Below, in pieces: positions 44,570 to 54,043 of a DNA stretch of 64,000 nucleotides. The DNA is from Lachnoclostridium sp. (GTDB lineage: Bacteria; Bacillota; Clostridia; Lachnospirales; Lachnospiraceae), in contig JAETRR010000001.1 of the NCBI GenBank assembly GCA_021770065.1, forward strand, positions 124,001-188,000, in the 5' to 3' direction. The stretch's first letter is position 1. Every line of letters starts with the position of its first letter. The position numbers and the translations under genes are program-made. The notes under the pieces were generated by a model. It made no database searches and was not told the DNA's origin. It worked only from the letters and a program-made list of their open reading frames with translations.

Positions 44570-45613
44570 CTACTCTGTCAGCATTCCGTTCTCTGTATAT
44601 CTGGTAATAAACTCGCCTACATTGTCCGGAGTGATTAAAGTTACCGGAATCTGAATCTTCTCATAGCCTTCCGTATTCTCACCGGTGAGAACCTCATGTA
44701 CAATGCGGGCAGCCTCGGTTGCCATTACCTGTGCATCCTGCAGGGCAGTAGCATTCAGCTCGCCTTGCTCAATCGCTACAGCGGCATCAGCCAGGCCGTC
44801 TACACCGTAAAACTGAATCTGATCCAGCCTTCCGGCATCCTTTGCGGCCTCAATCGCTCCGATTGCCATTGCATCATTCATAGAAAGAACAGCGTCGATG
44901 TCGTCATGTACCTGCATCCAGCTTTCCATAAACTCCATGCCCTTGGATTTCTCCCAGTCCCCAATCTGCTCTTCCAGAACTGTGATATTGCTGCCGTTTA
45001 ATAAAACATCGTCATATGCCCGGCGACGCTCAATGGAGTCTGTATTTCCCGACGGTCCGAGAAGCACTACTACATTTGCGTCAGCATCCAGATGTTCCTT
45101 TGCAAATTCTGCAACTACAGTACCCAGGTCATAGGGATTCGCGATAACACTGGAAGCCTTCTCAACGCCCAGGTCATCCAGATTGATGTTCATAAAGGGA
45201 GTCCCCTCTTCAATGTACTGTGCTACATAATCATCCTCAGCAGCCGGTTCCAGCGGAAGCAGGATTACATAATCATAGCCCTGAGCCACGCAGGTCTCCA
45301 TATTGCTCAGCTGAGTCTCCAGCACATTTTTGCTGTCCATGATGGTCAGCTCCATGTCATCATATGCCGCGAAAGCTGTGGTCAGCTCTTCCGCCAGCCA
45401 TGATGCAAAGGTTGCGGACATGTCCGTCGGAAGGAATGCCACCTTATACGCGCCTTCCTTTGCCTCCGGAGCAGGCGCTTCCGCTTCGGCTTCTCCGCCC
45501 TCTGCCGGAGCCTCTGTCTGTGCAGGCTGCTGCTCTTCCTTGGAACCACACCCTGCCAGCAATGCCGCTGTCATTACTGCCGCCATCAATACGCTCAACA
45601 ATCTCTTTTTCAT
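44570..45613 (-). CDS. Sugar-binding lipoprotein of ABC importer (RbsB type)
   Basis: This 347-residue extracytoplasmic receptor has a lipoprotein signal (VLMAAVMTAALLAGC, lipobox LAGC, Cys22), an acidic Glu/Ala/Pro linker (about 25-52) and a type I binding fold (YKVAFLPTDMSATFASWLAEEL, YDYVILLPLEP, AVLSMNDAMAIGAIEAAKDAG, GVDGLADAAVAIEQGELNAT). It forms a complete importer with the adjacent permease and ATPase. Ligand unknown. Confidence 0.93.
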   Translation of the reverse strand: MKKRLLSVLMAAVMTAALLAGCGSKEEQQPAQTEAPAEGGEAEAEAPAPEAKEGAYKVAFLPTDMSATFASWLAEELTTAFAAYDDMELTIMDSKNVLETQLSNMETCVAQGYDYVILLPLEPAAEDDYVAQYIEEGTPFMNINLDDLGVEKASSVIANPYDLGTVVAEFAKEHLDADANVVVLLGPSGNTDSIERRRAYDDVLLNGSNITVLEEQIGDWEKSKGMEFMESWMQVHDDIDAVLSMNDAMAIGAIEAAKDAGRLDQIQFYGVDGLADAAVAIEQGELNATALQDAQVMATEAARIVHEVLTGENTEGYEKIQIPVTLITPDNVGEFITRYTENGMLTE

Positions 45614-45634
45614 TTCTTTTCCTCCTTGCTTTTT

Positions 45635-46618
45635 CTATTTAGTCTTCTTTGCATCAGAAGATGATGCCATAATCTTAATGCCGGTTCTGCCCTGTTTGGA
45701 CAGGCTGTCTACCAGCACGGCCCCGATGATGATGAATCCTTTGGTAATCATCTGTACATAAGAATCCACGCCCATCAGGTTCATAATGTTGTTCAGTACT
45801 CCGATAATCACGGAGCCCAGGAAGGTTCCGAAGGCCGTACCTGCACCGCCCGCAAAGCTGGTGCCGCCGATAACCGTAGCTGTGATAGCGTCTGTCTCAT
45901 AGCCCTGGCCTTCGCTCGGGATTCCGGCGTTGAGCCTTCCCATCATAACCATACCTGCAATTGCCGCAAACACTCCGGAGATAATGAAGGCACTCCATTT
46001 CACCTTTACCACCTGGATACCGGCTGCAATCGCTGCCTCCTTGTTTCCGCCGATGGCATAGAGATAACGGCCGAATTTTGTATACTTCAGAACGACATGA
46101 GTGATAACAAACATCACCACCATGAACACTACCGTAATAGGAATAACTCCTGCTATATAGCTCTGTCCCAGCACCTTGAAATCGCCAATCTTATAGACAT
46201 TCTGTCCGCCCGTGTAACGGCAGATGATTCCGAAGCATACTGTCTGCATGGCCAGAGTTACGATGAAGGCAGGAAGCTTAAAATAAGCTACAAACAATCC
46301 GTTGACGGCTCCTACTACCGCTCCGATCAGAACACCCGCCATAAATGCCAGGAAAAGGTTCTGGGTAGCCACAAATATGATACATGCAAAGGTTCCCGCC
46401 ATGCCGGCCAGATATCCGATTGACAGGTCGATGTCGCCTGTAATGATAATCATTCCCTGTGCAAAGGAACAGATTGTTACAATACTCACCTGCTTCAGAA
46501 TGTTCATCAGGTTGGTTCCCGACAGAAAACTGCTGTTTAACAGACTGCAGACAATCATCATGCCAAACAGAATTAATATCAGGGAATACTTTTTCATATC
46601 CACTTTTCTAGACTTCAT
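45635..46618 (-). CDS. ABC sugar transporter permease (RbsC family)
   Basis: This 327-residue membrane protein has about 8-10 helices. It shows the RbsC signature IITGDIDLSIGYLAGMAG, IGGNKEAAIAAGI and IGGTSFAGGAGTAFGT. It is the single permease of this importer and should form a homodimer. It lies between the ATPase gene and the binding-protein gene; GGAGG precedes the ATG. Confidence 0.94.
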   Translation of the reverse strand: MKSRKVDMKKYSLILILFGMMIVCSLLNSSFLSGTNLMNILKQVSIVTICSFAQGMIIITGDIDLSIGYLAGMAGTFACIIFVATQNLFLAFMAGVLIGAVVGAVNGLFVAYFKLPAFIVTLAMQTVCFGIICRYTGGQNVYKIGDFKVLGQSYIAGVIPITVVFMVVMFVITHVVLKYTKFGRYLYAIGGNKEAAIAAGIQVVKVKWSAFIISGVFAAIAGMVMMGRLNAGIPSEGQGYETDAITATVIGGTSFAGGAGTAFGTFLGSVIIGVLNNIMNLMGVDSYVQMITKGFIIIGAVLVDSLSKQGRTGIKIMASSSDAKKTK

Positions 46619-46626
46619 ATACTTCC

Positions 46627-46646
46627 TCCTAGTTTATAGTCGCTGC
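46627..46646 (-). repeat. Partial modular leader repeat, copy 5
   Basis: ATCGCGCAGCGACTATAAA lies just before AGGAGG of the permease gene. It corresponds to the terminal small-hairpin module (TGTCGCGCAGCGACT) of the other copies. Confidence 0.6.
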
Positions 46647-46658
46647 GCGATGGCCATT

Positions 46659-48152
46659 CTATTCCGCTACGTTTTTTACTGCCATCTGCATAATCGCTTC
46701 CTGATGGAACTCCTCACGGTCCAGACATCCTGACACATACCCCTGGCTCATAACATAAATCCTGTCGCACATTCCCAGAAGCTCCGGCATTTCAGAAGAA
46801 ATCATCAGAATTGCATATCCCTTTTTCACGAGATCTGTAATAATATTGTAAATCTCCAGTTTGGCACCTACATCAATTCCTCTTGTGGGTTCATCCAGAA
46901 TCAGAAGCCTGCTCTCCAGCATCAGCCAGCGGGCCAGCAGTACCTTCTGCTGATTGCCCCCGCTTAAAGACCCAATGGGCGTCTCAATGCCTGCAAAGCG
47001 GACTTTAAGCATCTCTGACATCCTCTCTGCATCTTTGATCTCCTGTTTAAGATTCATAAAAATGCCCTTCTTGATGTGATGGCTGGTCAGTGTAATATTT
47101 TCCCGGCAGCTCCGTACACCGATGATTCCTTCCTTTTTCCGGTCTTCCGTAATCATCAGAATCTTATTCTTAATGGCATGAGTGACATCCTTAGGTACAT
47201 AGCGCTCTCCGCAGAGGGTAATCTCTCCCGATTCCAGCGGATCCAGCCCGAAAACAGCCCTGCATACCTCGCTCCTGCCAGCCCCTACCAGACCGGCCAT
47301 TCCCACGATCTCTCCCCTTCTGACCTCCAGGGACACGTTTTTGAACATGCCTTCGGTGGAAAGATTCTTTGCTTCAAATACAACTTCCCCGATGGGCACA
47401 TTTTCCTTCGGATAAATATTTTCAATGGAACGGCCAACCATGTGGGTAATGATAGAATCCTCTGTGAACTCATCTACCCTTCCGGAAATAATACTCTTTC
47501 CATCCCTGATAATCGTGATGTCATCCGCAATGCGGAAAATCTCTTCCATCTTGTGGCTGATATAGAGAAAACTGATACCCTGCTCCTTCAGCCGCCTAAT
47601 CGTCTCAAACAGGAACTCGACTTCCTTGTTCGAGATCGAGGACGTAGGCTCATCCATAATGATTACCTGTGCCTTAAAAGCCACTGCCTTGATAATCTCC
47701 AGCATCTGGACACTGGCAATCGGAAGGTTCTTAATCTTTTCTGACGGATCATAGTGAAGCCCGTTCTCCTCCAGAATCTTCCTGGCATCTTCCATCATCT
47801 GCCCCCAGGACACCAGGCCCGCCTTTCCCGGCTGTCTTCTCATAAACATATTCTCGGCCACGGTCAGTTCCGGGAAAAAGTTCAGTTCCTGGTAAATCAT
47901 CGCAATCCCGGCCGCCCCGGATTCCTCCGGTCCCGAAAAATGAACTTCTTTTCCGTCCAGCAGAATTTTACCCTCATCCCTTTTATAAAGACCGTTGATA
48001 ATCTTCATCAGTGTGGACTTTCCCGCTCCGTTCTCTCCCATCACTGCATGAACCGTTCCCGGCCTCAATGCAATATTTACATTGTCAAGCGCTTTTACAC
48101 CGGGAAAAGACTTGGAGACACCCTGTATCTCCAGCTTATATGTTTCTCCCAT
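46659..48152 (-). CDS. ABC sugar transporter ATPase (RbsA family)
   Basis: This 497-residue duplicated ATPase drives the importer. Half 1 has Walker A GENGAGKSTLMKI, Q-loop IYQELNFF and MDEPTSSISN. Half 2 has degenerate Walker A GLVGAGRSEVCRAV, signature LSGGNQQKVLLARWLM and ILDEPTRGIDVGA. The start at 48152 (MGETYKLEI) follows AAAGGAG; the longer ORF begins with TTG and lacks support. It lies 27 bp downstream of the epimerase. Confidence 0.95.
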   Translation of the reverse strand: MGETYKLEIQGVSKSFPGVKALDNVNIALRPGTVHAVMGENGAGKSTLMKIINGLYKRDEGKILLDGKEVHFSGPEESGAAGIAMIYQELNFFPELTVAENMFMRRQPGKAGLVSWGQMMEDARKILEENGLHYDPSEKIKNLPIASVQMLEIIKAVAFKAQVIIMDEPTSSISNKEVEFLFETIRRLKEQGISFLYISHKMEEIFRIADDITIIRDGKSIISGRVDEFTEDSIITHMVGRSIENIYPKENVPIGEVVFEAKNLSTEGMFKNVSLEVRRGEIVGMAGLVGAGRSEVCRAVFGLDPLESGEITLCGERYVPKDVTHAIKNKILMITEDRKKEGIIGVRSCRENITLTSHHIKKGIFMNLKQEIKDAERMSEMLKVRFAGIETPIGSLSGGNQQKVLLARWLMLESRLLILDEPTRGIDVGAKLEIYNIITDLVKKGYAILMISSEMPELLGMCDRIYVMSQGYVSGCLDREEFHQEAIMQMAVKNVAE

Positions 48153-48179
48153 CTCTGCTCCTTTCCCTAACAATGATTC

Positions 48180-49055
48180 TCAGCCCTCACAGCATTTTTT
48201 CAGATATGCCAGGGAGTCCGTAATGTATCTGGTCATCTGCGCCTCATCTGCATTGCCGCTTAAGTCTCTCCAGACGCGGATGTCTCTTCCTACATCTCCT
48301 CCCGAAAGCAGGAAGGGTTCCATGACAACAGCCTTCTGATAATTGATATCTCGCAAAGCCTTTCCAATCTCCGGCCAGTTAATACTGTTGTTCATACCCG
48401 GGAGCTTCCGATTGCATTCGCCCACATGTACATGTCCCAGCAGCTCGCCCGCCCTGCGGAGTGCGTCATACATATTATCCTCTTCGATGTTCATATGGTA
48501 AGTATCCAGAAGAATATTTACGCCTTTACTGTTTACTCTTTTCACATACTCTATAGCTTCTGCACAATCCGTCAGTATGTAGGTCTCATTTCGATTCAAA
48601 ACCTCAAGGGCACACTCAATCCCCAATTCTGCCGCCTCATCTCCAATCTCCTTTAAACAGGGAATGCTCCTCTCCCAGGCGCCTTCCTTATCATTATCCG
48701 AAATGGAGAAATCCACGGGCCAGTAAGAATAAATCGCGCCCACCAGGCTCTTGGATCCCAAAAGATCCATCTTGTGCAGAATATCCCTGAAATAAGAGAG
48801 CCCGTTTTTTCTCACTGCCTCATCCTTGGAGGACAGATCATACTGCTTAGCCGGACCGCTGTTGGTTGTAAACTCAATTCCCCTCTTGTCTCCCTCTGCC
48901 TTCAGCGCCTCGATCTCTGCATTCGTCATGTGATACAGATGATCCGCACCGATTTCCAGAATATCAAATCCGATGTCTGCTACCCGGTTCACCATCTCAA
49001 TATAATCGCATTTCCATTCTGTTCCCCAGAAAGAATATCCTGTTCCAAACTTCAT
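48180..49055 (-). CDS. Sugar phosphate isomerase/epimerase (AP2Ec TIM barrel)
   Basis: This 291-residue protein resembles D-tagatose/D-psicose 3-epimerase-type enzymes. Metal and catalytic positions appear as ALEVLNRNETYILTD (Glu), LLDTYHMNIEED (Asp, His), HVHVGECNR (His) and VVMEPFLLSGGD (Glu). It probably epimerises a free ketose at C3. It is first gene of the operon, immediately behind the poly-G promoter and an operator, and divergent from the LacI gene. Confidence 0.88.
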   Translation of the reverse strand: MKFGTGYSFWGTEWKCDYIEMVNRVADIGFDILEIGADHLYHMTNAEIEALKAEGDKRGIEFTTNSGPAKQYDLSSKDEAVRKNGLSYFRDILHKMDLLGSKSLVGAIYSYWPVDFSISDNDKEGAWERSIPCLKEIGDEAAELGIECALEVLNRNETYILTDCAEAIEYVKRVNSKGVNILLDTYHMNIEEDNMYDALRRAGELLGHVHVGECNRKLPGMNNSINWPEIGKALRDINYQKAVVMEPFLLSGGDVGRDIRVWRDLSGNADEAQMTRYITDSLAYLKKCCEG

Positions 49056-49072
49056 AATATTTACCTCCGTTT

Positions 49073-49087
49073 TGTGCTCGAGCTCTT
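49073..49087. promoter_or_regulatory. Operator O1 (GCTCGAGC core)
   Basis: TGTGCTCGAGCTCTT contains the LacI-type palindrome GCTCGAGC. It lies just downstream of the -10 of the operon promoter, a classic repression position. O2 at 49203-49217 is its exact inverse. Confidence 0.75.
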
Positions 49088-49097
49088 TTATTGTTTC

Positions 49098-49128
49098 ATT
49101 ATACCCCCCCCCCCCTATAAATTGACAA
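49098..49128 (-). promoter_or_regulatory. Operon promoter with a 12-G spacer tract (possible phase-variable promoter)
   Basis: On the minus strand TTGTCA (49123-49128) and a perfect TATAAT (49098-49103) are separated by 19 bp that include an uninterrupted run of 12 G (49104-49115). Slippage by one or two bases would shift the spacer towards the optimal 17. The 49056-49378 gap holds this promoter, two operators and AT-rich sequence leading to the LacI gene. Confidence 0.7.
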
Positions 49129-49202
49129 TATGTATTTTTTACAATTTATTTATCGTATTTTTGTTTAATATTACTAATTTTTTTATTTCATCCAAAACAA
49201 AT

Positions 49203-49217
49203 AAGAGCTCGAGCACA
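49203..49217. promoter_or_regulatory. Operator O2 (GCTCGAGC core)
   Basis: AAGAGCTCGAGCACA is the perfect reverse complement of O1, 130 bp away, about 160 bp ahead of the LacI start codon. The pair could support repressor looping. Confidence 0.75.
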
Positions 49218-49378
49218 TTTCTGACAAAAAATTTTTGCACTGATTTTTTCCTGATTCGGCTCTTTTACGGTTATTCCAAATTTTTCTGTTTTTACTTTTT
49301 ATACTGGACAGTCGACATGTTTTTTGATACTCTTTATTGTGTATAGAATTGTAAAAAACAGAACAATCGAGGCAGAAC

Positions 49379-50419
49379 ATGAGCGTTACCATCAAGCAGA
49401 TCGCAGAGTTAGCTAACGTATCCCGGGGCACTGTAGATAAAGTATTGAACGGGCGTCCCGGCGTAAAGGAAGAAACCAGGAAAAAGGTTCTGCTGATCGC
49501 AAAAGAATTAAATTATCACCCCAATTTTCTGGGAAAAGCCCTGGTACAAAGCAAGACACCAACTAAAATCGGCATCGTACTCACACCGGAATACAATCCC
49601 TATATCCAGGCCACTCTGAAAGGAATCAGACAGGCAGAGGAAGAATTCTCTCCCTTTTCCCTTATTGTTGATGTGAAAATGATGACTACCCTGGAACCAG
49701 CCGAGCTGGTCACTCTTCTGAACGATATGAGTGCAAATGGTTATGCAGGAATCGCCCTCCTGCCAATTGATGATTCCCAGGTAAAGAGCAAGCTAAACCA
49801 GCTGTCCGACCAGGGAATCATTATCATTACATTCAATTCCAAGATTGAAGGGATTCACGAACTTTGCTTTCTTGGACAGGATCATGTCAAGGGCGGAGAG
49901 ACCGCTGCCGGACTAATGGGACGCCTGCTGCCGGACGGCGGCGATGTGGGAATCATCATCAGCTCCAATAATCTTTCCTGCCATCAGTGTCGTCTGAAGG
50001 GTTTCCAGAAAAAGCTTTCTTCCCGATACCCTAATCTGAACATTGTAGAGATCCAGGAAAACCAGGATCGCAAAGAAGACGCATTTAAAGCCACTCTGGA
50101 ATATTGTAACAGGTACCCGAACCTAAAAGGCATTTATATCACCGGAGGCGGAATCAAGGGTGTGGGAAACGCACTGGAATTTACAGGAAAATCACAGGAT
50201 TTGAAGATTGTATGCCACGATCTGGTTCCCGATACCGTTGCTCTCCTGCAGAACGGAACTGTAGATTTCGCCATCGGACAGAGTGCCTCTCAGCAGGGTT
50301 ACCAGCTGGTGAAGCTTTTGTTTGACTATATTGTCAAGCGTCAGAAACCCGAATCGAGTTATATCAGGGTGCCGATCACCATCGCCACGGAGGATAATAT
50401 TGATACAATTGAAGATTAA
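49379..50419 (+). CDS. LacI-family transcriptional regulator
   Basis: This 346-residue repressor has an N-terminal helix-turn-helix (TIKQIAELANVSRGTVDKVL, about 4-23, then the hinge to about 60). The sugar-binding domain starts TKIGIVLTPEYNPYIQATLKGI, with GYAGIALLPIDD, GQDHVKGGETAAGLMGRLL and FAIGQSASQQGYQLVKLL. The substrate domain is closer to RbsB-like binding proteins than to classical LacI. It is divergent from the importer operon and very probably binds the two GCTCGAGC operators. Confidence 0.94.
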   Translation: MSVTIKQIAELANVSRGTVDKVLNGRPGVKEETRKKVLLIAKELNYHPNFLGKALVQSKTPTKIGIVLTPEYNPYIQATLKGIRQAEEEFSPFSLIVDVKMMTTLEPAELVTLLNDMSANGYAGIALLPIDDSQVKSKLNQLSDQGIIIITFNSKIEGIHELCFLGQDHVKGGETAAGLMGRLLPDGGDVGIIISSNNLSCHQCRLKGFQKKLSSRYPNLNIVEIQENQDRKEDAFKATLEYCNRYPNLKGIYITGGGIKGVGNALEFTGKSQDLKIVCHDLVPDTVALLQNGTVDFAIGQSASQQGYQLVKLLFDYIVKRQKPESSYIRVPITIATEDNIDTIED

Positions 50420-50444
50420 TCCTTTGCAGGGAAGTACTTACTTT

Positions 50445-50493
50445 AAAAGGCAGCAGGTTTTGCGGACCGTAACCGCAAAACCTGCTGCCTTTT
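50445..50493. terminator. Bidirectional terminator between LacI and L-fucose isomerase genes
   Basis: A perfect 20-bp stem, AAAAGGCAGCAGGTTTTGCGG with its complement, surrounds a 7-nt loop, between convergent genes. Confidence 0.93.
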
Positions 50494-50554
50494 ACTATAT
50501 TCGGATCTTACATTCTTCTTAATACCTGCTCCGGCAGGCTTTGAACCGGCCCGA

Positions 50555-52357
50555 TTACCGGATTGTCTTATAAAGCGGACCGTAAGCCTTGCAGGCTCTA
50601 TAGTCCTGTCCCTCTTTGTCCATGCCGAACGCATTCCATGCCGCCGGACGGAAGATCTTCTCCTCCGGTACATTGTGCATGCAGACCGGAATTCTCAAGA
50701 TGGAGCAGAAGGTAATCAGATCCGCTCCGATATGTCCGTAGCTGATTGCGCCGTGGTTCGCGCCCCAGTTATTCATCACATCGTATGCAGTCTTGAATGC
50801 GCCTTCGCCGGTACATCTGGGCGCAAACCAGGTGCAGGGCCATGTGTAGTCGGTTCTCTTCCAAAGAACATCGTTTACGTCCTCGGGAAGCTTCACAGTC
50901 CAACCCTCTGCAATCTGCAGAACCGGTCCTAAGCCTTTAACCAGATTCAAGCGGATCATGGTAGCCGGCATCTCAGCGTTGGTTACAAAGCGAGAAGAAT
51001 ATCCGCCGCCCCGGAAGTATCCGTGGTCTGCCGCATTCCATGTGGTGGCTTTCATGATAGCCTCCTGATCTGCCTCCGTTACATTCCACCATTCCTTCAT
51101 AACAGGATTGCCGTTCTCGTCCTTTGCCTCGCCGCATGCGTCCAGGCAGGCTGCACCGGAGTTGATCAGATGGATAAATCCATCCGCATCCTTTGCATGG
51201 CCTTCGATCTCGTATCCGGTTACTCTCTTTACCGCATCACCGCTCCAATATGTACGAACATCCGCAAAAATCTGGGCGCGGTTGGTCAATAATTTCATAA
51301 AGAGCATTCCCAGGCCGTTGAGCGTATCATTTTCCGTTGCCAGAACGTAAGGCTCTCTTGCTCCGTTCCAGTCAAAGGAGGTATTGAGCATTGCCTCCGG
51401 GAAGTCACAGTTGGGATAAAAGTCTGTCCACTGTCTCTGTCCCTGGAAGCCGGCTGCAATAGCATTGTGTCCGATTGCTTCCTCGGAGAACTTCGGATCC
51501 AGCTTGTCGCTTCCGCTCATCAGATCCTTGATAATTACCATCATCTTTACTACGAATTCCCAGTCGGCATCCTTCTGCTCTCTGGTCTTCTGAACTTCTT
51601 CCGGATTCTTGTCAAAGCCCTCAATGCACTTCTCCTTCGTCCACTTCAGAGCTTTCTGGAATTCTTCCTCATCGTAGATGCCCTCTGTCATCCGGCGGAT
51701 AATCTCTACCTCGTCCACGGACTCTACTCTCATACCCAGATATTCCTCGATAAAGGCCGGGTCAATAATGGAGCCGCCGATTCCCATACAGATGGAACCT
51801 ATCTGCAGGTAAGATTTGCCTCTCATAGTTGCCGCCGCAACTGCCGCACGGCCGAACCGGAGCAGCTTTTCTTTTACATCCTCCGGAATAGTGGGATCGT
51901 CTGCGTCCTGTACATCATGTCCATAGATACCGAATGCGGGCAGCCCTTTCTGCGCGTGGGTTGCCAATACGGATGCCAGATACACGGCTCCCGGCCTCTC
52001 GGTTGCATTCAGTCCCCACACGCCCTTGATTGTCATGGGATCCATATCCATGGTCTCGGAGCCGTAGCACCAGCAGGGAGTTACGGTCAGGGTTATATCT
52101 ACGCCTTCTTTCTTAAACTGAGCCGCACATGCCGCAGACTCACCGGCACGTCCGATGGTTGTATCGGAAATGACAACCTTTACCGGTTCCCCGTTGCTGT
52201 AACGCAGATTCTCCTGAAAAAGCTTTGCCGCAGCTTTCGCCATACCCATGGTCTGCTCTTCCAGAGATCCTCTTACGTCCAGATAGCCTCTGCGGCCGTC
52301 AATGGTCGGGCGGATGCCGATAACCGGATATTCGCCCACTAATCTGTTCTTTGCCAC
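50555..52357 (-). CDS. fucI: L-fucose isomerase-like enzyme (FucI family)
   Basis: This 600-residue Mn-dependent aldose-ketose isomerase converts L-fucose to L-fuculose and often D-arabinose to D-ribulose. Family motifs include [34 protein letters not shown], the metal-binding [15 protein letters not shown] (Glu and Asp) and [18 protein letters not shown] (His). Length matches the E. coli enzyme (591). The start codon is GTG (52357) with GGAGGG at 8 nt. No fuculokinase or fuculose-phosphate aldolase gene is beside it. The divergent AraC gene is its likely regulator. Confidence 0.93.
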   Translation of the reverse strand: MAKNRLVGEYPVIGIRPTIDGRRGYLDVRGSLEEQTMGMAKAAAKLFQENLRYSNGEPVKVVISDTTIGRAGESAACAAQFKKEGVDITLTVTPCWCYGSETMDMDPMTIKGVWGLNATERPGAVYLASVLATHAQKGLPAFGIYGHDVQDADDPTIPEDVKEKLLRFGRAAVAAATMRGKSYLQIGSICMGIGGSIIDPAFIEEYLGMRVESVDEVEIIRRMTEGIYDEEEFQKALKWTKEKCIEGFDKNPEEVQKTREQKDADWEFVVKMMVIIKDLMSGSDKLDPKFSEEAIGHNAIAAGFQGQRQWTDFYPNCDFPEAMLNTSFDWNGAREPYVLATENDTLNGLGMLFMKLLTNRAQIFADVRTYWSGDAVKRVTGYEIEGHAKDADGFIHLINSGAACLDACGEAKDENGNPVMKEWWNVTEADQEAIMKATTWNAADHGYFRGGGYSSRFVTNAEMPATMIRLNLVKGLGPVLQIAEGWTVKLPEDVNDVLWKRTDYTWPCTWFAPRCTGEGAFKTAYDVMNNWGANHGAISYGHIGADLITFCSILRIPVCMHNVPEEKIFRPAAWNAFGMDKEGQDYRACKAYGPLYKTIR

Positions 52358-52600
52358 TTTACATACCCTCCATACTTGTATTTTATAATATTTTGTAAAA
52401 CCGGAGCATCGTCCGCTCCACTCTTAGGTATTTCCATTATATAATATTTTTCAGAAAATTGCACGTAAATTTCGATTCATATCTGGACATTTTTTGTACT
52501 AATTGATATACTTTCACTAAGAATATAGAAATCTTTTGTGACAATTCAATTATCTGAACCGTTCTGATCTTTTATAAAATTTTATCGAGGTTATGGCAGT

Positions 52601-53524
52601 ATGAAGGCTTTTCACGAAGTACGCAGCTATGATTCAGATTTTATGGTATGGCACTCCAACTACGAAAATATCGGTTTCCTTGCTCACTGGCACAAGGAAA
52701 TCGAGCTGATTTACGTGCGCTCCGGCTCCTGCCGTTTAAGCATCACGGACGTAAACTTCACTGCCCATGCCGGAGATCTGGCTGTCTGCGAGAGCGGGCA
52801 GATTCACTACAGTGATTCCCACCATATGGACAATTCCCTGGATTTTATTATATTTGACACTTCGATTCTGGGCTCCCTTTTTGAAAACCCTCATTTTGTA
52901 CACCCACTTGTGACCAAAGAAGAATTGGAGCGCTACGGCCTCTCCGCCCGTCTGACTGCGCTGATCGATACGGTTTCGTCAGAGCTTGAGGAAAAGAGGC
53001 CCTATTACCAGGAAGTCGTGATATCTTCTCTTCAGACCTTCTGGTATCTGTTAAAGCGTTTTCACCCAAGGGCAGAGACCAGCTCCGCACCGGATAACCG
53101 GAGAACCCGGATGCTTGCAGATTTTCAGAATCTTCTGTCCTATATAGATGACCACTATGCAGACAATATCTCTCTGGAATACGCAGCCGGAACCATGAAT
53201 TTCAGTACGGGATATTTTTCCAAAATTTTCAAAAAACTTATGGGGATTAATTTTGTCACTTATCTGAATCTGGTCCGTGTAGAACACGCAGTCTACGAGC
53301 TGCGCAACACGGAACAGAAATTTACGGAGACTGCACTTAACTGCGGCTTTAATAATATCCGCACATTTAACCGGGTTTTTAAGGAAATCACCGGATGCAC
53401 CCCCTCTGAATTTCTGCTCTTGCCGGATCCGGATACTTATAAGCGCACGTATTACAACCGGCGCTCGGAGGAACAGGAATTTGTAAAGCACGATTCTCTG
53501 ACGCTTGTCAAGAACTTTGAATAA
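52601..53524 (+). CDS. AraC-family transcriptional regulator
   Basis: This 307-residue activator has an N-terminal cupin sensing domain (about 10-110: HWHKEIELIYVRSGSCRLSI, AGDLAVCESGQIHY). Two C-terminal AraC helix-turn-helix motifs follow (about 185-285: ISLEYAAGTMNFSTGYFSKIFKK and FTETALNCGFNNIRTFNRVFKE). It is divergent from the fucI-type gene across a 243-bp AT-rich gap, in which only a -10-like TATAAT (52436-52441, minus strand) was clear. It probably activates fucI in response to sugar. Confidence 0.9.
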   Translation: MKAFHEVRSYDSDFMVWHSNYENIGFLAHWHKEIELIYVRSGSCRLSITDVNFTAHAGDLAVCESGQIHYSDSHHMDNSLDFIIFDTSILGSLFENPHFVHPLVTKEELERYGLSARLTALIDTVSSELEEKRPYYQEVVISSLQTFWYLLKRFHPRAETSSAPDNRRTRMLADFQNLLSYIDDHYADNISLEYAAGTMNFSTGYFSKIFKKLMGINFVTYLNLVRVEHAVYELRNTEQKFTETALNCGFNNIRTFNRVFKEITGCTPSEFLLLPDPDTYKRTYYNRRSEEQEFVKHDSLTLVKNFE

Positions 53525-53555
53525 GAATAAAAAATAACATATAAGGAGGTTTTTC

Positions 53556-54029
53556 ATGGCCGACAAACCCATACTATACCGGAAACGGCTGATTCCCAAC
53601 GAATGCATCCGTCTGGATCGGGATGAAGTCCTGCTGCGCAAAGAAAATCTGCTGGTCACCCGCTGGCACACGATCCGCCCCAAGAAAGATCTGGATCACG
53701 GAGTCTCTTGTTTTCTTTTGGATAAAGGGTGGAAAATCAGCCGGTTTCTCAACCGGGAAGACCAGCTGATCTGCTGGTACTGCGATATTATCGACTGGAC
53801 GTATGAGCCGGATACGGACACCTACATTTTTACGGATCTTCTGGCCGATGTACTTCTCTACCCCTCCGGCGACATCCGCGTAGTCGATTTGGACGAAATA
53901 GCAGACGCACTGGAGCAGGGACTGCTGGCGCAGACGCAGGTCTGCCTCTGCATGCGCCGTCTGGATTCTCTGCTGCAGGAAGTATACTCCGGCAGGCTGC
54001 TGCCGTCCTTAGAAGCTTACTGGAGATGA
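53556..54029 (+). CDS. DUF402 domain protein
   Basis: This 157-residue protein carries the DUF402 signature: ICWYCDIIDWTYEP with acidic metal-binding residues, and LADVLLYPSGDIRVVDLDEIADALEQG. Characterised relatives hydrolyse nucleoside tri- or diphosphates. It has no membrane segment. It follows the AraC gene by 31 bp with AAGGAGG, so it may be cotranscribed, though the functional link is unclear. Confidence 0.8.
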   Translation: MADKPILYRKRLIPNECIRLDRDEVLLRKENLLVTRWHTIRPKKDLDHGVSCFLLDKGWKISRFLNREDQLICWYCDIIDWTYEPDTDTYIFTDLLADVLLYPSGDIRVVDLDEIADALEQGLLAQTQVCLCMRRLDSLLQEVYSGRLLPSLEAYWR

Positions 54030-54043
54030 GCGGGGATGCCGGA

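Noticed and set aside
49104..49115. Poly-C/G run dismissed as a pure sequencing artefact
   Set aside because: A length error is possible, but the tract lies exactly between two good promoter boxes, so it was kept as a finding with that caveat.
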